A stretch of 64,000 nucleotides of DNA from Caulobacter segnis (GCF_019931575.1 NZ_CP082923.1:2790001-2854000); one strand, 5' to 3'. Counted from the first letter of the stretch, positions 28,531-37,479 are shown. Notes: generated by a model from the sequence alone, not told the origin. Numbers and translations are program-made.

Positions 28531-29636
28531 GCGGCTTCAGACTTCTTCGGGGCGCCGCCGCGACGACGCCGGCGCGGGCGTCGCTGCTGATCGGACATCA
28601 GGGACATCAGGAGGCCTTCTCTAAGCCCTCGGTCGGCGACACGCACGCGCGAACACGGCCAGAGCTCCTGAACGGCCTGGAGAATCGCCGCGCCCGCCAG
28701 CACCAGGTCGGCCCGATCCGCGCCGATGCAGGGCTCTTGGGCGCGCTCGGCGGCGGTCAGGCGCTGAAGGCGTTCGGCCGCCGCGTCGCAGTCGGTCCGG
28801 TTCATCCAGAGGCCGTCGACGACGTTGCGGTCGTAGCGCGGCAGGCCCAGGTGCAGGCCCGCCAGGCTGGTGATGGCGCCCGAAGTGCCGACCAGATGCG
28901 CCCTGCCCTGGGCGAAGATCTCCCGCATCGGTTCGGCGTGGGGGAAGGCCTCGATCCGCGCCTTGACGTCGTCGACCATGGCCCGGAACCAGCCCTCGGC
29001 GGCGCGCTCGCCCTCGGGAAAGCGCTCGGCCAGGGTGACCACGCCCACGGGGATCGACAGCCAGGCCTTGATCGGCAGCTTCCAGGCGGCGAACTGGCGC
29101 GGCTTGGCGTCGAGGCCGCCGCCCTTCAGGTCAACCCACGACAGTTCGGTCGAGCCGCCGCCGACATCGACCACCAGGGCCGCGTCCTGCTGGCGATCGA
29201 ACAGGCTCATGCAGCCGGCGACCGACAACTGAGCCTCCTCGCGCGGGCTGATGATCTGCAGCTTGAGCCCCGTCTCCTCGTGCACCCGGCGCACGAAGTC
29301 GGGACCGTTCGTCGCGCCCCGGCAAGCCTGGGTCGCGACGGCCTTGACCCTGATGGCCTTGCGGCGACGGATCTTCTCGGCGCAGACCTTCAGCGCCGCC
29401 AGCGAGCGGGCCATGGCCTCCTCGGACAGCTGGCCGCTCTGCGACAGCCCCTCGCCCAGGCGCACGATGCGGGAATAGGCCTCGACGACGCGGAATCCGC
29501 GCGGCGTGGGCGTGGCCACCAACAGGCGGCAATTGTTGGTCCCCAGGTCGAGGGCCGCGTAGCACGCGGCGGACTCGTCCTGAGACCGCCGGCGCCGCCC
29601 TTGCGGGGCGCCGGGCGCGCGCGGCGCCTCCGACAT
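28527..29636 (-). CDS. Ppx/GppA-family phosphatase
   Basis: 369 residues, ASKHA-fold exopolyphosphatase / pppGpp phosphatase family. Phosphate-1 motif ALDLGTNNCRLL and phosphate-2 motif VVDVGGGSTELSW are clear. It is shorter than E. coli Ppx (no C-terminal HD-like domain), as usual in alphaproteobacteria. A basic tail RRPRRRRRGGAPKK ends the protein. Likely hydrolyses polyphosphate or guanosine pentaphosphate; which one cannot be decided from sequence. First gene of the ppx-rlmE-channel operon. Confidence 0.92.
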   Translation of the reverse strand: MSEAPRAPGAPQGRRRRSQDESAACYAALDLGTNNCRLLVATPTPRGFRVVEAYSRIVRLGEGLSQSGQLSEEAMARSLAALKVCAEKIRRRKAIRVKAVATQACRGATNGPDFVRRVHEETGLKLQIISPREEAQLSVAGCMSLFDRQQDAALVVDVGGGSTELSWVDLKGGGLDAKPRQFAAWKLPIKAWLSIPVGVVTLAERFPEGERAAEGWFRAMVDDVKARIEAFPHAEPMREIFAQGRAHLVGTSGAITSLAGLHLGLPRYDRNVVDGLWMNRTDCDAAAERLQRLTAAERAQEPCIGADRADLVLAGAAILQAVQELWPCSRVRVADRGLREGLLMSLMSDQQRRPRRRRRGGAPKKSEAA

Positions 29637-29775
29637 GGTCTCTACCTGTCTCGCAGACGCCGCGAACGCGCGACGTCCCACTTCGAGTCGACCATAGAGC
29701 CTGCGCGTATCGGAGGGAAGCTCGCCCCCGGAAGCGCTGCCTTGTCTTCCGCGTTCTGAGGACTACGTTCAGGTT

Positions 29776-29793
29776 TCAGTCAGGTGCGACTGA
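29776..29793. promoter_or_regulatory. Inverted repeat in the hspQ leader
   Basis: TCAGTC-N6-GACTGA, a perfect six-base inverted repeat 13 bases before the hspQ start codon. It could be an operator or an RNA hairpin affecting initiation; no clear Shine-Dalgarno sequence is visible between it and the ATG. Confidence 0.4.
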
Positions 29794-29806
29794 TATCCTT
29801 AACGCC

Positions 29807-30136
29807 ATGAACTCGAGACTCGCCAAATTCGCGATCGGCCAGGTCGTCCGGCACCGCATCTTCCCCTTCCGGGGCGTGGTGTTCGACGTCGACCCGGTGT
29901 TCGCCAATACCGAGGAGTGGTGGCAGTCCATCCCCGAGGACATCCGGCCGACCAAGGATCAGCCGTTCTACCACCTGCTGGCCGAGAACGACGACAACAG
30001 CTACGTCGCCTACGTGTCCGAGCAGAACCTGCTGCCCGACGACAGCGGTGAGCCCGTCGGCCACCCGCAGACCTCGGTGATCTTCGAGTCGTTCGACCAC
30101 GGCCAGTACAAGCTTCGCCCCCGGATCTCGCACTAA
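29807..30136 (+). CDS. hspQ: Heat-shock protein HspQ (YccV family)
   Basis: 109 residues matching HspQ throughout: KFAIGQVVRHRIFPFRGVVFDVDP at the start, WWQSIPEDIRPTKDQPFYHLLAEN in the middle and FDHGQYKLR near the end. In enterobacteria HspQ binds hemimethylated DNA and acts as a specificity-enhancing factor for Lon, and in Caulobacter-type bacteria it is a heat-shock gene. I did not find a convincing sigma-32 promoter. Single gene, in the same direction as phhA 82 bases further on. Confidence 0.96.
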   Translation: MNSRLAKFAIGQVVRHRIFPFRGVVFDVDPVFANTEEWWQSIPEDIRPTKDQPFYHLLAENDDNSYVAYVSEQNLLPDDSGEPVGHPQTSVIFESFDHGQYKLRPRISH

Positions 30137-30166
30137 CTCGCAAAGTCCATCCGCCGACCCGCCCTT

Positions 30167-30198
30167 TTTGCGCAAACTGCGAACAGCTTTTGCGAAAA
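30167..30198 (+). promoter_or_regulatory. Repeated TTTGCG motifs before phhA
   Basis: TTTGCGCAAA (30167-30176) is a perfect palindrome and TTTTGCGAAAA (30188-30198) is a close second copy, with the TTTGCG cores 22 bases apart, about two helix turns. A regulator of the Lrp/AsnC or similar type could bind here; assignment is inference. Confidence 0.4.
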
Positions 30199-30218
30199 TC
30201 GGGGCGTAGCGTCATCGC

Positions 30219-31103
30219 ATGAGCGGAGATGGCTTTAGCAACGGGCCGCCCCCAGGCGCCCGCCCCGACTGGACGATCGATCAGGGCTGGGAGACCTATT
30301 CCCAGGCCGAGCATGACGTCTGGATCACCCTGTACGAGCGCCAGACCGACATGCTGCACGGCCGCGCCTGCGACGCGTTTCTGCGCGGTCTGGACGCGCT
30401 GGACCTGCACCGCACCGGCATCCCCGATTTCGCCCGCATCAACGAGGAGCTCCAGCGCCTGACCGGCTGGACCGTGGTGGCTGTGCCGGGCTTGGTGCCG
30501 GACGACGTCTTCTTCGACCACCTGGCCAATCGCCGCTTCCCGGCTGGCCAGTTCATCCGCAAGCCGCACGAGTTGGACTACCTGCAGGAACCGGACATCT
30601 TCCACGATGTCTTCGGCCACGTGCCCATGCTGACCGACCCCACCTTCGCCAACTACATGCAAGCCTATGGCCAGGGCGGCCAGCGGGCGCTTGGCTTGGG
30701 ACGGCTGGCCAACCTGGCGCGGCTCTACTGGTACACGGTGGAGTTCGGCCTGATGAACACGCCGGCGGGCTTGCGCATCTACGGAGCCGGCATCGTCTCG
30801 TCGCGCACGGAATCGATCTTCGCTTTGGACGATCCCTCGCCAAACCGCATCGGCTTCGATCTGGAGCGCGTGATGCGCACCCTCTATCGGATCGACGACT
30901 TCCAGCAGGTCTATTTCGTGATCGACTCGATCCAGACCCTGCAGGAGGTGACGCTGCGCGACTTCGCCGCCCTCTATGAGCGCCTGGCCGGCGCCAGCGA
31001 CATCGGCGTCGCCGAGATCCTTCCCGGCGACGCCGTCATCAGCCGCGGCACCCAGGCCTATGCGAAGGCCGGCGGGCGCTTGGCCGCGGCCTCAGCGGGC
31101 TGA
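30219..31103 (+). CDS. phhA: Phenylalanine 4-monooxygenase
   Basis: 294 residues of the biopterin-dependent aromatic amino acid hydroxylase family; converts phenylalanine to tyrosine with tetrahydropterin and oxygen. The iron ligands His129 and His134 are in PDIFHDVFGHVP and Glu175 in YTVEFGL. Length fits bacterial monomeric PhhA (no regulatory ACT domain). No partner phhB (pterin carbinolamine dehydratase) is seen in the window. Its last 46 bases overlap the 3' end of the convergent acyltransferase gene. Confidence 0.97.
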   Translation: MSGDGFSNGPPPGARPDWTIDQGWETYSQAEHDVWITLYERQTDMLHGRACDAFLRGLDALDLHRTGIPDFARINEELQRLTGWTVVAVPGLVPDDVFFDHLANRRFPAGQFIRKPHELDYLQEPDIFHDVFGHVPMLTDPTFANYMQAYGQGGQRALGLGRLANLARLYWYTVEFGLMNTPAGLRIYGAGIVSSRTESIFALDDPSPNRIGFDLERVMRTLYRIDDFQQVYFVIDSIQTLQEVTLRDFAALYERLAGASDIGVAEILPGDAVISRGTQAYAKAGGRLAAASAG

Positions 31104-32272
31104 CCCTTCAGGCCGAACAGGATCCTCACGCCGGGAATGCGCCGCACGATCTCGTAGGTGGCGAAACAGCCGGCGAAGGTCGCCGCGACCAGGATCGCGC
31201 CCTCCAGGCCCTGCGGCAGGCCCAGCTTGGCCAAGTGATGGGCCATGACCACGATCAGGGTCTGGTGGACCAGGTAGAACGGAAAGACGCCCAGGGTCAG
31301 GTAGCGCAGGACCGGACCGCCCTTGGTCAGGTGCTTGGCGCCAAAGCCCAGGATGGCGACGATGGCGCACCAGGTGTCTGTCGCGAAGACGAAGCGCATG
31401 ACGAGCTTCAGCTGCGGCGTCGGGATCGGCGCGTCGTGGCGATAGGTCCAGACATAGACGCTCCATGCCGCCCAGGCGGCGACGGCCAGGGCCAAGGCCG
31501 GCCAGCGCGCCGCGATCAGGCGGTCACGCAGGACCTCGGACTTGGCCAGGCCGAAGCCCAGCAGGAAGGCGCTGAACGACACGGCGTGGACATAATGGTC
31601 GCCGACCAGGGCGTGGGTCTCGCCATACTTGGCGTAGAGGGTGGCGCGCAGCATGCCCAGGAACAGGACCGGCCAGGCCAGCAGGCCGACGCCGCTCAGC
31701 AGCCGTTCGGCGGCGGCCTGGATGTGCTGGCCGGCCTTCTTCCAGACCAGCAGCATCAGCGCCAGGACCAGGGTGTAGAACAGCAGGTAGGCCACGAACC
31801 ACATGTGGTTCCAGGTCGGGGTGACCAGGCACTCGCCGTCCATCCCGCACCAGTGGCCCGAGGCCGTGACGTAGCGAACCCAGAAGTTGTCGACCGACAG
31901 GCCGCTGCTTGGATGCGCGGTGATGTATTCGACCACCTGGTAGTAGGACTGGGGCGGCACGATCACGACCATCGCGAACAGCAGCGGCGGCAGCAGCCGG
32001 GCGACACGCGCGCCCGTCAGCTTTCCGACCGTGGTCTTGTCGGCCATGAACCGCGTCGCCGCGCCCGAGACCAGGAAGAGCAAGGTGAGCCGCCAGGGAT
32101 TGGTCATCAGCATGAAGGGCATCAGCCCCTCGACGACGTGCGGCGTCTTCACGTGGAATTCCCACGGCACGTAGAACATGCCCGTATGGTAGAGGATCAG
32201 CAGGAAGAACGCGCCGATCCGAATCCAGTCGAGGTCGTAGCGCCGGTCGAGGGGTAAGGCGGTCGTGGTCAT
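31058..32272 (-). CDS. Membrane acyltransferase (acyltransferase-3 family)
   Basis: 404 residues with about ten membrane helices. The first helix RYDLDWIRIGAFFLLILYHTGMF carries the conserved His of the OpgC/OafB-type acyltransferase-3 family, which transfer acyl groups to extracytoplasmic glucans, O-antigen or other polymers. The motif FLVSGAATRFMADK follows. It is close to OpgC-like proteins in layout but the substrate is not assignable. ATG at 32272 begins MTTTALPLDRRYDLDW. It diverges from a LytTR regulator and converges with phhA with a 46-base overlap. Confidence 0.9.
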   Translation of the reverse strand: MTTTALPLDRRYDLDWIRIGAFFLLILYHTGMFYVPWEFHVKTPHVVEGLMPFMLMTNPWRLTLLFLVSGAATRFMADKTTVGKLTGARVARLLPPLLFAMVVIVPPQSYYQVVEYITAHPSSGLSVDNFWVRYVTASGHWCGMDGECLVTPTWNHMWFVAYLLFYTLVLALMLLVWKKAGQHIQAAAERLLSGVGLLAWPVLFLGMLRATLYAKYGETHALVGDHYVHAVSFSAFLLGFGLAKSEVLRDRLIAARWPALALAVAAWAAWSVYVWTYRHDAPIPTPQLKLVMRFVFATDTWCAIVAILGFGAKHLTKGGPVLRYLTLGVFPFYLVHQTLIVVMAHHLAKLGLPQGLEGAILVAATFAGCFATYEIVRRIPGVRILFGLKGQPAEAAAKRPPAFA

Positions 32273-32407
32273 GAAGGGGCGTCCGGCTTGAAAGGCGATG
32301 CCAAGGACGTGCCCCGCGACGCCGCCGGCGGCCAAGCGGCCGGGGATCAGCGGTCGCTGGCCGGGACGACCGGAAAAGCATCAGGGACCAGCGGCGCTCT
32401 TTTCGGG

Positions 32408-33202
32408 ATGACCGGCGAAGAGCGCCTATGGCTCGGTCGCGCCTGGATTCTCGGCGCCTGCCTTATCGCCGCGATCTCGGTGGTCAATGTGCTGACCATC
32501 CAGCACGACGCGCCCCGGCTGGGCGTGATCCGCCCGGCGATCTGGGAGAGCAGCAGCGCGCTGATCACCCTGTTCATCTTCGCCATTCCCGCCGCCATGG
32601 CGTTCTGGATGGCCCGGAACCGGCCACGTTGGTGGGTCGCTGTTCCGGCGCACCTGGTCGCGGTTTTCGTCTATTCGGTGCTGCACGTCTCGGGCTTCGT
32701 AGCCCTGCGCAAGTTCGGCCACGCCGCCCTCCTGCACGAGGGCTACGATTTCGGGCCGCTGTCGACCGAGTTCCCGTACGAGTTCCGCAAGGACATGATG
32801 TCGTACGGCCTGGCCACGATCATCTACTGGTTGGCCCTGCGCCGCAGCGCCCAGAAGCCGGCCGAGACACCGGCCCCACCCGCCACCTTCGACATCCAGG
32901 ACGGCGCGCGGCTCATCCGGGTTCCCATCGGCGAGATCCTGGCCGTGCGCTCGGCCGGCAACTATGTCGAGTTCGTGCTGTCGGACGCGCGGCGGCCGCT
33001 GATGCGCTCGTCGCTGAGCGCTGTGAAGGACTGTTTGGCCATTCACGGCTTCGTACGCACCCACAAGTCCTGGCTGGTCAACCGGAACCGCGTCACGGGT
33101 CTGAAGCCCGAAGGCTCGGGCGACTACGCCATCGAGCTTGGCGAAGTCGAGGTCCCGCTGTCGCGGCGTTTTCCGCAGGCCCTCGCCACCCTGCGCGGCT
33201 AG
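32408..33202 (+). CDS. Membrane-anchored LytTR transcriptional regulator
   Basis: About 264 residues: four membrane helices in the N-terminal half (LGACLIAAISVVNVL; SALITLFIFAIPAAMAFW; HLVAVFVYSVLHVSG; LATIIYWLAL) and a C-terminal LytTR DNA-binding domain (about 165-262) with IPIGEILAVRSAGNYVEF-like start, VRTHKSWLVNRNRV and VPLSRRFPQAL. No receiver domain, so it senses through its membrane part. The ATG at 32408 is the best start I can see; an open frame from TTG 32288 would place it inside the divergent promoter. Probably regulates the adjacent acyltransferase gene and itself (inference). Its stop overlaps that of the convergent GNAT gene. Confidence 0.85.
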   Translation: MTGEERLWLGRAWILGACLIAAISVVNVLTIQHDAPRLGVIRPAIWESSSALITLFIFAIPAAMAFWMARNRPRWWVAVPAHLVAVFVYSVLHVSGFVALRKFGHAALLHEGYDFGPLSTEFPYEFRKDMMSYGLATIIYWLALRRSAQKPAETPAPPATFDIQDGARLIRVPIGEILAVRSAGNYVEFVLSDARRPLMRSSLSAVKDCLAIHGFVRTHKSWLVNRNRVTGLKPEGSGDYAIELGEVEVPLSRRFPQALATLRG

Positions 33203-33693
33203 AGCAGCATCCCCATCAGGATGTCGTCCTCGAACCGGCCGTCGGGCAGCCGCCCCCGCGCGACCTGCCGGCCTTCGTGCTGGAAACCGAGCCGCTCATA
33301 GAGCCGCACGGCGCCGGGATTGCCCGCCCCGGCCGCCAGCTCAATGCGCAGGATCGCCGGCTCCTGGGCTCGCGCCCAGCCGATCAGGGCCTCGAACAGC
33401 TTGGAGCCGATCCCCTGCCCTTGTCGGTCGGGATGCACCGCCACGGTCAACCCACCCAGCACGTGGGCGAACAGCGCCACGGTCTCGCGCTTGGCGTGGA
33501 TCTCGCCGACGACGGTCGCGTCGGCTTCGACCGCGACCAGGCAGATGTCGCAGGCCAAGGCATAGTCGCCATAGTCGGGCGTCACCTCTTCCGGCGTGCG
33601 GGCCAGGGCGCCGGGCGTGACGGCGGCGGCCTTGTGCAAGGCGACGATGCCACTGCGGTCGGCCGGCGTGGCGGGTCGGACCGTGTAGCTCAC
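33199..33693 (-). CDS. GNAT-family N-acetyltransferase in the ast operon
   Basis: 164 residues with the GNAT acetyl-CoA motif LTVAVHPDRQGQGIGSKLFEALIGWA and the C-terminal NPGAVRLYERLGFQHEGR. The GTG start at 33693 overlaps the astB stop (GTGA), so it is translated as the last gene of the ast operon; a longer frame upstream only re-reads astB. Substrate unknown; its position suggests acylation or de-toxification of an arginine-pathway amine (inference). Confidence 0.9.
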   Translation of the reverse strand: MSYTVRPATPADRSGIVALHKAAAVTPGALARTPEEVTPDYGDYALACDICLVAVEADATVVGEIHAKRETVALFAHVLGGLTVAVHPDRQGQGIGSKLFEALIGWARAQEPAILRIELAAGAGNPGAVRLYERLGFQHEGRQVARGRLPDGRFEDDILMGMLL

Positions 33694-35030
33694 GCGTCCC
33701 TCTGGAACGGATAGAAATCGCCGCCCAGGTCCAGGATCTGGCTCAGTTCGTCCAGCGCCTCGCGGCTTTCGGTCAGCAGCAGCGGGTCGGCGAGGTCCGC
33801 CGGCGCCAGACTGTCGCGATAGCGGCGCGTGACCCAGTCGGCCAGCGTCGTGTGCAGGCCCGGCGTGAAGCGCTGGGCCGGATTGGCCGCGTCCAGTTCG
33901 GCCTCGGTCAGCACCACCCGCAGGCGCAGACAGGCCGGCCCGCCGCCGTTTCTCATGCTCTGGCGGACGTCGACATACTCCACCCGGCCGATCGGGCCAT
34001 TGGACGAGGCCAGGCTCTCGGCCACGGCGAAGGCGCGCGGATTGTCCCGCGTCTCGGCCGGAGCCAGCAGCACCAGGCGATCCTCGCCGGGCGCGACCAG
34101 CAGCTGCGAATTGAACAGGTAGCTGGCCACCAGATCGGCCATCGGCAGGTCGGCTTCGGAGACCTCGACAAAGGCCGGCTCGAACAGATCCCCAGCCGCG
34201 GCGCGCACCTGGCGCTCCATGCCGGCGCGATCCTCGAAAGCGCGCTCGTGGAAGAACAGGCACTCGCGCGTGCCGACACAGACGACGTCGTTGTGGAAGG
34301 CCCCGCCCTCGATCGCCGCCTTGCCCTGTTGCGGAAAGACCGCGCGCGCCACGCCGTGGCGGCGCTGTATCGCCTCGAAGGCCTCGCGGGTCTGGCGGGC
34401 CGGAAACTTGCCGTCCCAGCGCTCCCAGGCCTCACGCCCCCAGACGAACAGGTTGACGCCCGGCGCGCCGTGTTCGGCGCAGAGACGGACGTGGTTGGCC
34501 GCGCCCTCGTCGGCGAAGTGTGGCTGGGCCGGCAGTGGATCATGGACGGCGAAGCGGCGCTCGTCCGGAAACAGGCGGCGCAGCGAACGGGTGGTCTGCG
34601 GTCCTTCCAGGCTGCGATGCAGGTTGGTCAGCAGGTTGGCCGGCGTGAAGTGGACGCGGCCATCGGCCGTGTCTGCGCTGGGCGTCACCGTGGCGGCGTT
34701 GGCGGCCCACATGGGCGAAGCCGAGCAAGCGGCGGCGGCCAGGGCCGGCGCATCCTTCCAGGCCGCCGCGATCACCGCCTCGTCCGGACCCGAAAAGCCC
34801 AGAGACTTCAAGAGATTTACATCCGGACGCTCATGCGGCGGCAGCACGAATTGCGGCAGGCCCAGGTCCGACAACCGGCGCATCTTGGACAGCCCTTCCA
34901 GCGCCGCGCCGCGCGGGTTGGAGACCTCGCCGGCGTTCCTGGTGCTGGCCAGGTTGCCGGGCGAGAGGCCGACATAGCTGTGGGTTGGCCCGACCAGGCC
35001 GTCGCAATTGGCTTCATAGGCCGAGCTCAT
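33690..35030 (-). CDS. astB: N-succinylarginine dihydrolase
   Basis: 446 residues, AstB family of guanidine-modifying enzymes; hydrolyses N2-succinylarginine to succinylornithine, ammonia and CO2, the second step of the AST arginine-degradation pathway. Recognisable segments are the start EANCDGLVGPTHSYVGLSPGN, the His in GGAFHNDVV and the C-terminal GGGPACLRLRVVL containing the nucleophilic Cys. The ATG at 35030 overlaps the astD stop (ATGA). Downstream it overlaps the GNAT gene by four bases. Confidence 0.97.
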   Translation of the reverse strand: MSSAYEANCDGLVGPTHSYVGLSPGNLASTRNAGEVSNPRGAALEGLSKMRRLSDLGLPQFVLPPHERPDVNLLKSLGFSGPDEAVIAAAWKDAPALAAAACSASPMWAANAATVTPSADTADGRVHFTPANLLTNLHRSLEGPQTTRSLRRLFPDERRFAVHDPLPAQPHFADEGAANHVRLCAEHGAPGVNLFVWGREAWERWDGKFPARQTREAFEAIQRRHGVARAVFPQQGKAAIEGGAFHNDVVCVGTRECLFFHERAFEDRAGMERQVRAAAGDLFEPAFVEVSEADLPMADLVASYLFNSQLLVAPGEDRLVLLAPAETRDNPRAFAVAESLASSNGPIGRVEYVDVRQSMRNGGGPACLRLRVVLTEAELDAANPAQRFTPGLHTTLADWVTRRYRDSLAPADLADPLLLTESREALDELSQILDLGGDFYPFQRDA

Positions 35031-36478
35031 GCCCGCAGCCCCTTGATGTCCTTGGACGTATCCAGCACCGCCTCGGCCTCGAAGCTGGCCACCGGATAGG
35101 CGCAGTAGTCGGCGGCGTAGTAGGCGCTGGGCCGATGATTGCCCGAGGCCCCCAGACCGCCGAACGGCATCGAGCCGGCGGCGCCCGTGGTGGGTCGGTT
35201 CCAGTTGACGACGCCCGCGCGGATGCGATTCAGAAACTGCTCCCAACGCTGTGATTCATTGGAAATAAGGCCCGCAGAAAGGCCATAGCGCGTGGCGTTG
35301 GCGGCCTTCAGGGCGTCGTCGAAGTTCGCCACGCGGCGTACCTGCAGCCACGGGGCGAACAGTTCCTCGTCGGGCGTATCGACGCCAGTGACGTCCACGA
35401 GCCCGGGGGTCACGAACGCCTCGCTCAATCCCTCGATCGAACCCAGCGACCGGATCCGATCGCCGCCCATGGTGTCGGCCGTCGCGCGAGCGGCCCTGGC
35501 GGCGCGGGCCGAGATCAGCGGGCCCATGAAGGCCTCGCCCTCGCCGTTCCAGGCGCCGATCGACAAGCGTTCGGCGAGGCCCGCCGTCGCCGCGATCACC
35601 GCCTTGCCGAAGGCGTCGTCCGGCACGATCAGCCGCCGCGCGCACGAGCAGCGCTGGCCGGTGGTGATGAAGGCTGACTGCACGACCAGCGCCGCGACGG
35701 CCTCCGCGTCGTCGGCGTCCCAGACCACCAGCGGGTTGTTGCCGCCCAGCTCCAGGGCCAGGATCACGTCGGGCCGGTCGGCGAAGTGCCGGCGGAAGAA
35801 GGTTCCCGCCGCGGCCGAGCCGGTGAACAGCAGGCCGTCGATCTGCTGGTTGATCAGGGCCTGGCCGGTCTCGCGACCGCCCTGGACCAGATTGGCGACG
35901 CCCGCGGGAACGCCGGCCGCTTCCAGGGCCTCGACCATCAGCTGACCGGCCAGGGGCGTCTCTTCCGAGGGCTTGAAAACGACCGTGTCGCCCGCCAGCA
36001 GCGCCGGCACGATGTGGCCATTGGGCAGGTGGCCGGGGAAGTTGAACGGCCCGAGCACCGCCATGACGCCATGGGCGCGGTGGCGCAGCACGGCGCGGCC
36101 GAACGGCATGGCGGTCTCGGTGACGCCGGTCCGCTCGTCGTAGGCCTTGATCGACAGATCGACCTTGCCCGCCATCGAGGCGAGCTCAGCCTTGGTCTCC
36201 CACAGCGCCTTGCCGGTCTCGCGGCTCAAGGCTTCAGCGAAGGCGGCGGTGCGTTCGACCAGGATCTCCTTGTAGCGGCGCAGGACCGCGATCCGCGCCT
36301 CGCGCGGCCGGTCGGCCCAATCGGGAAAGGCCCGGTGGCCCGCGGCCACGGCTTCGGCGACGTCGGCCTCGCCAGCCGTCGCCTCACGCCAGACGACCTG
36401 GCCTGTCGCGGGATCAGTCGAGACCAGTTCCGGGCCCTGCCCCGAACGCCACTTGCCGTCGATATAGAGCCCGCTCAT
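35027..36478 (-). CDS. astD: Succinylglutamate-semialdehyde dehydrogenase
   Basis: 483 residues, aldehyde dehydrogenase superfamily; oxidises succinylglutamate semialdehyde to succinylglutamate with NAD. LELGGNNPLVVWD contains the general base Glu and the motif ITTGQRCSCARRLIV the catalytic Cys, matching AstD. Begins MSGLYIDGKW. The ATG overlaps the astA stop (ATGA) and the stop overlaps astB, so all three are coupled. Confidence 0.97.
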   Translation of the reverse strand: MSGLYIDGKWRSGQGPELVSTDPATGQVVWREATAGEADVAEAVAAGHRAFPDWADRPREARIAVLRRYKEILVERTAAFAEALSRETGKALWETKAELASMAGKVDLSIKAYDERTGVTETAMPFGRAVLRHRAHGVMAVLGPFNFPGHLPNGHIVPALLAGDTVVFKPSEETPLAGQLMVEALEAAGVPAGVANLVQGGRETGQALINQQIDGLLFTGSAAAGTFFRRHFADRPDVILALELGGNNPLVVWDADDAEAVAALVVQSAFITTGQRCSCARRLIVPDDAFGKAVIAATAGLAERLSIGAWNGEGEAFMGPLISARAARAARATADTMGGDRIRSLGSIEGLSEAFVTPGLVDVTGVDTPDEELFAPWLQVRRVANFDDALKAANATRYGLSAGLISNESQRWEQFLNRIRAGVVNWNRPTTGAAGSMPFGGLGASGNHRPSAYYAADYCAYPVASFEAEAVLDTSKDIKGLRA

Positions 36479-37479
36479 GCCTTCACCCGCACCATCTCGC
36501 CTTCGCCCACGCCCAGGGCCTGCGCCGCCTCTCGCGCCAGGATCGCGGTCTCGCCATCGATCAGCACCGGCGCCCGCACGGCCCGGAAACGGGCGACGGC
36601 GCCCGTGGAGACCAGGGCCTCCTCGCCAAAAGCGTCCTCGCCGATCCTCACCCGCAGGCTTCGCGCATCGCGCACGGTCTTGATGTCGTCGCGACGCGCC
36701 GCGACGGTGGGTCCCGCGTCGAAGATGTCGATCAGGCCCTCGTACCGGAAGCCCTCGGCCTCCAGCATGGCCCGCGCCGCCTCGCCTTCGCGATGGACGC
36801 GACCCAGCACCTGGCTGGCCTCCTGGGGCAACAGCTCGGCATAGATCGGGTGGCGTGGCGCCAGGTCCAGGATGAACTGGCCGTCGGTCGAGGCGCTCAT
36901 CATGTCGGCCTCGTCGAACTCCAGGCGGAAGAACTTGCTGGCCACATGGTCCCAGAACGGACAGCCGCCGTCCTCGTCGAACCAGCCCCGCAGCTCGGCC
37001 AGCACCATCTCGGCGAAACGCTGGGGCTCCAGGCCGATCAGCATGTAGCGCGACTGGGCCAGCAGACGCCCCGCCCCGCCCTTGCGCCGCTCCGGCCGCA
37101 GGAACAGCGAACCGACCTCCGACCACCCTGCGCACTCGTTGACCAGCACCAGGGCTCGGTGGTCGAAGCGCTTTTCCAGGGTCGGCGACGATTGGGCCAG
37201 GGTGACCACCCGAAACGAGAAGTGCGGTCGTTTGAGACCCACGCCGGCCTTGACCCCGGCGACGCCGATCACGTCGCTGGTCTCCAGGTCCTCCAACATC
37301 AGGGTGTACCAAGCCTCGGGTGGCGCGACGCCGGCCTGGAAGCTGGCTTCCGACAGGGCCAAGCGCGCCCGCAGAGTGGGCTCGTCCTCGGGCAGGCTGG
37401 TAAAGCCGCGCCCGGACAACATGGCAAGCTCCATCAAGGCGTCGAAGTCAGCGGAACCGGCGGGACGGACGACGAGCAT
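36475..37479 (-). CDS. astA: Arginine N-succinyltransferase
   Basis: 334 residues matching AstA along its length: start VRPAGSADFDALMELA, FSFRVVTLAQSSPTL, FLRPERRKGGAGRLLAQSRYM and the C-terminal DIFDAGPTV. It succinylates arginine with succinyl-CoA, the first step of the AST pathway. Its start codon follows the stop of the M20 hydrolase gene directly (TGAATG). A single astA copy is present in the window. Confidence 0.97.
   Translation of the reverse strand: MLVVRPAGSADFDALMELAMLSGRGFTSLPEDEPTLRARLALSEASFQAGVAPPEAWYTLMLEDLETSDVIGVAGVKAGVGLKRPHFSFRVVTLAQSSPTLEKRFDHRALVLVNECAGWSEVGSLFLRPERRKGGAGRLLAQSRYMLIGLEPQRFAEMVLAELRGWFDEDGGCPFWDHVASKFFRLEFDEADMMSASTDGQFILDLAPRHPIYAELLPQEASQVLGRVHREGEAARAMLEAEGFRYEGLIDIFDAGPTVAARRDDIKTVRDARSLRVRIGEDAFGEEALVSTGAVARFRAVRAPVLIDGETAILAREAAQALGVGEGEMVRVKA

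Noticed and set aside
29637..29806. Search for a sigma-32 promoter before hspQ
   Set aside because: No CTTGAA/CCCCAT-like pair with proper spacing was found.
33694..34263. Extended start for the GNAT gene
   Set aside because: The upstream part lies inside astB in another frame; the GTGA overlap at 33693 gives a family-sized protein.
35031..35246. N-terminal extension of the astB frame
   Set aside because: It only re-reads astD out of frame; the ATG at 35030 overlaps the astD stop and starts the AstB family sequence.
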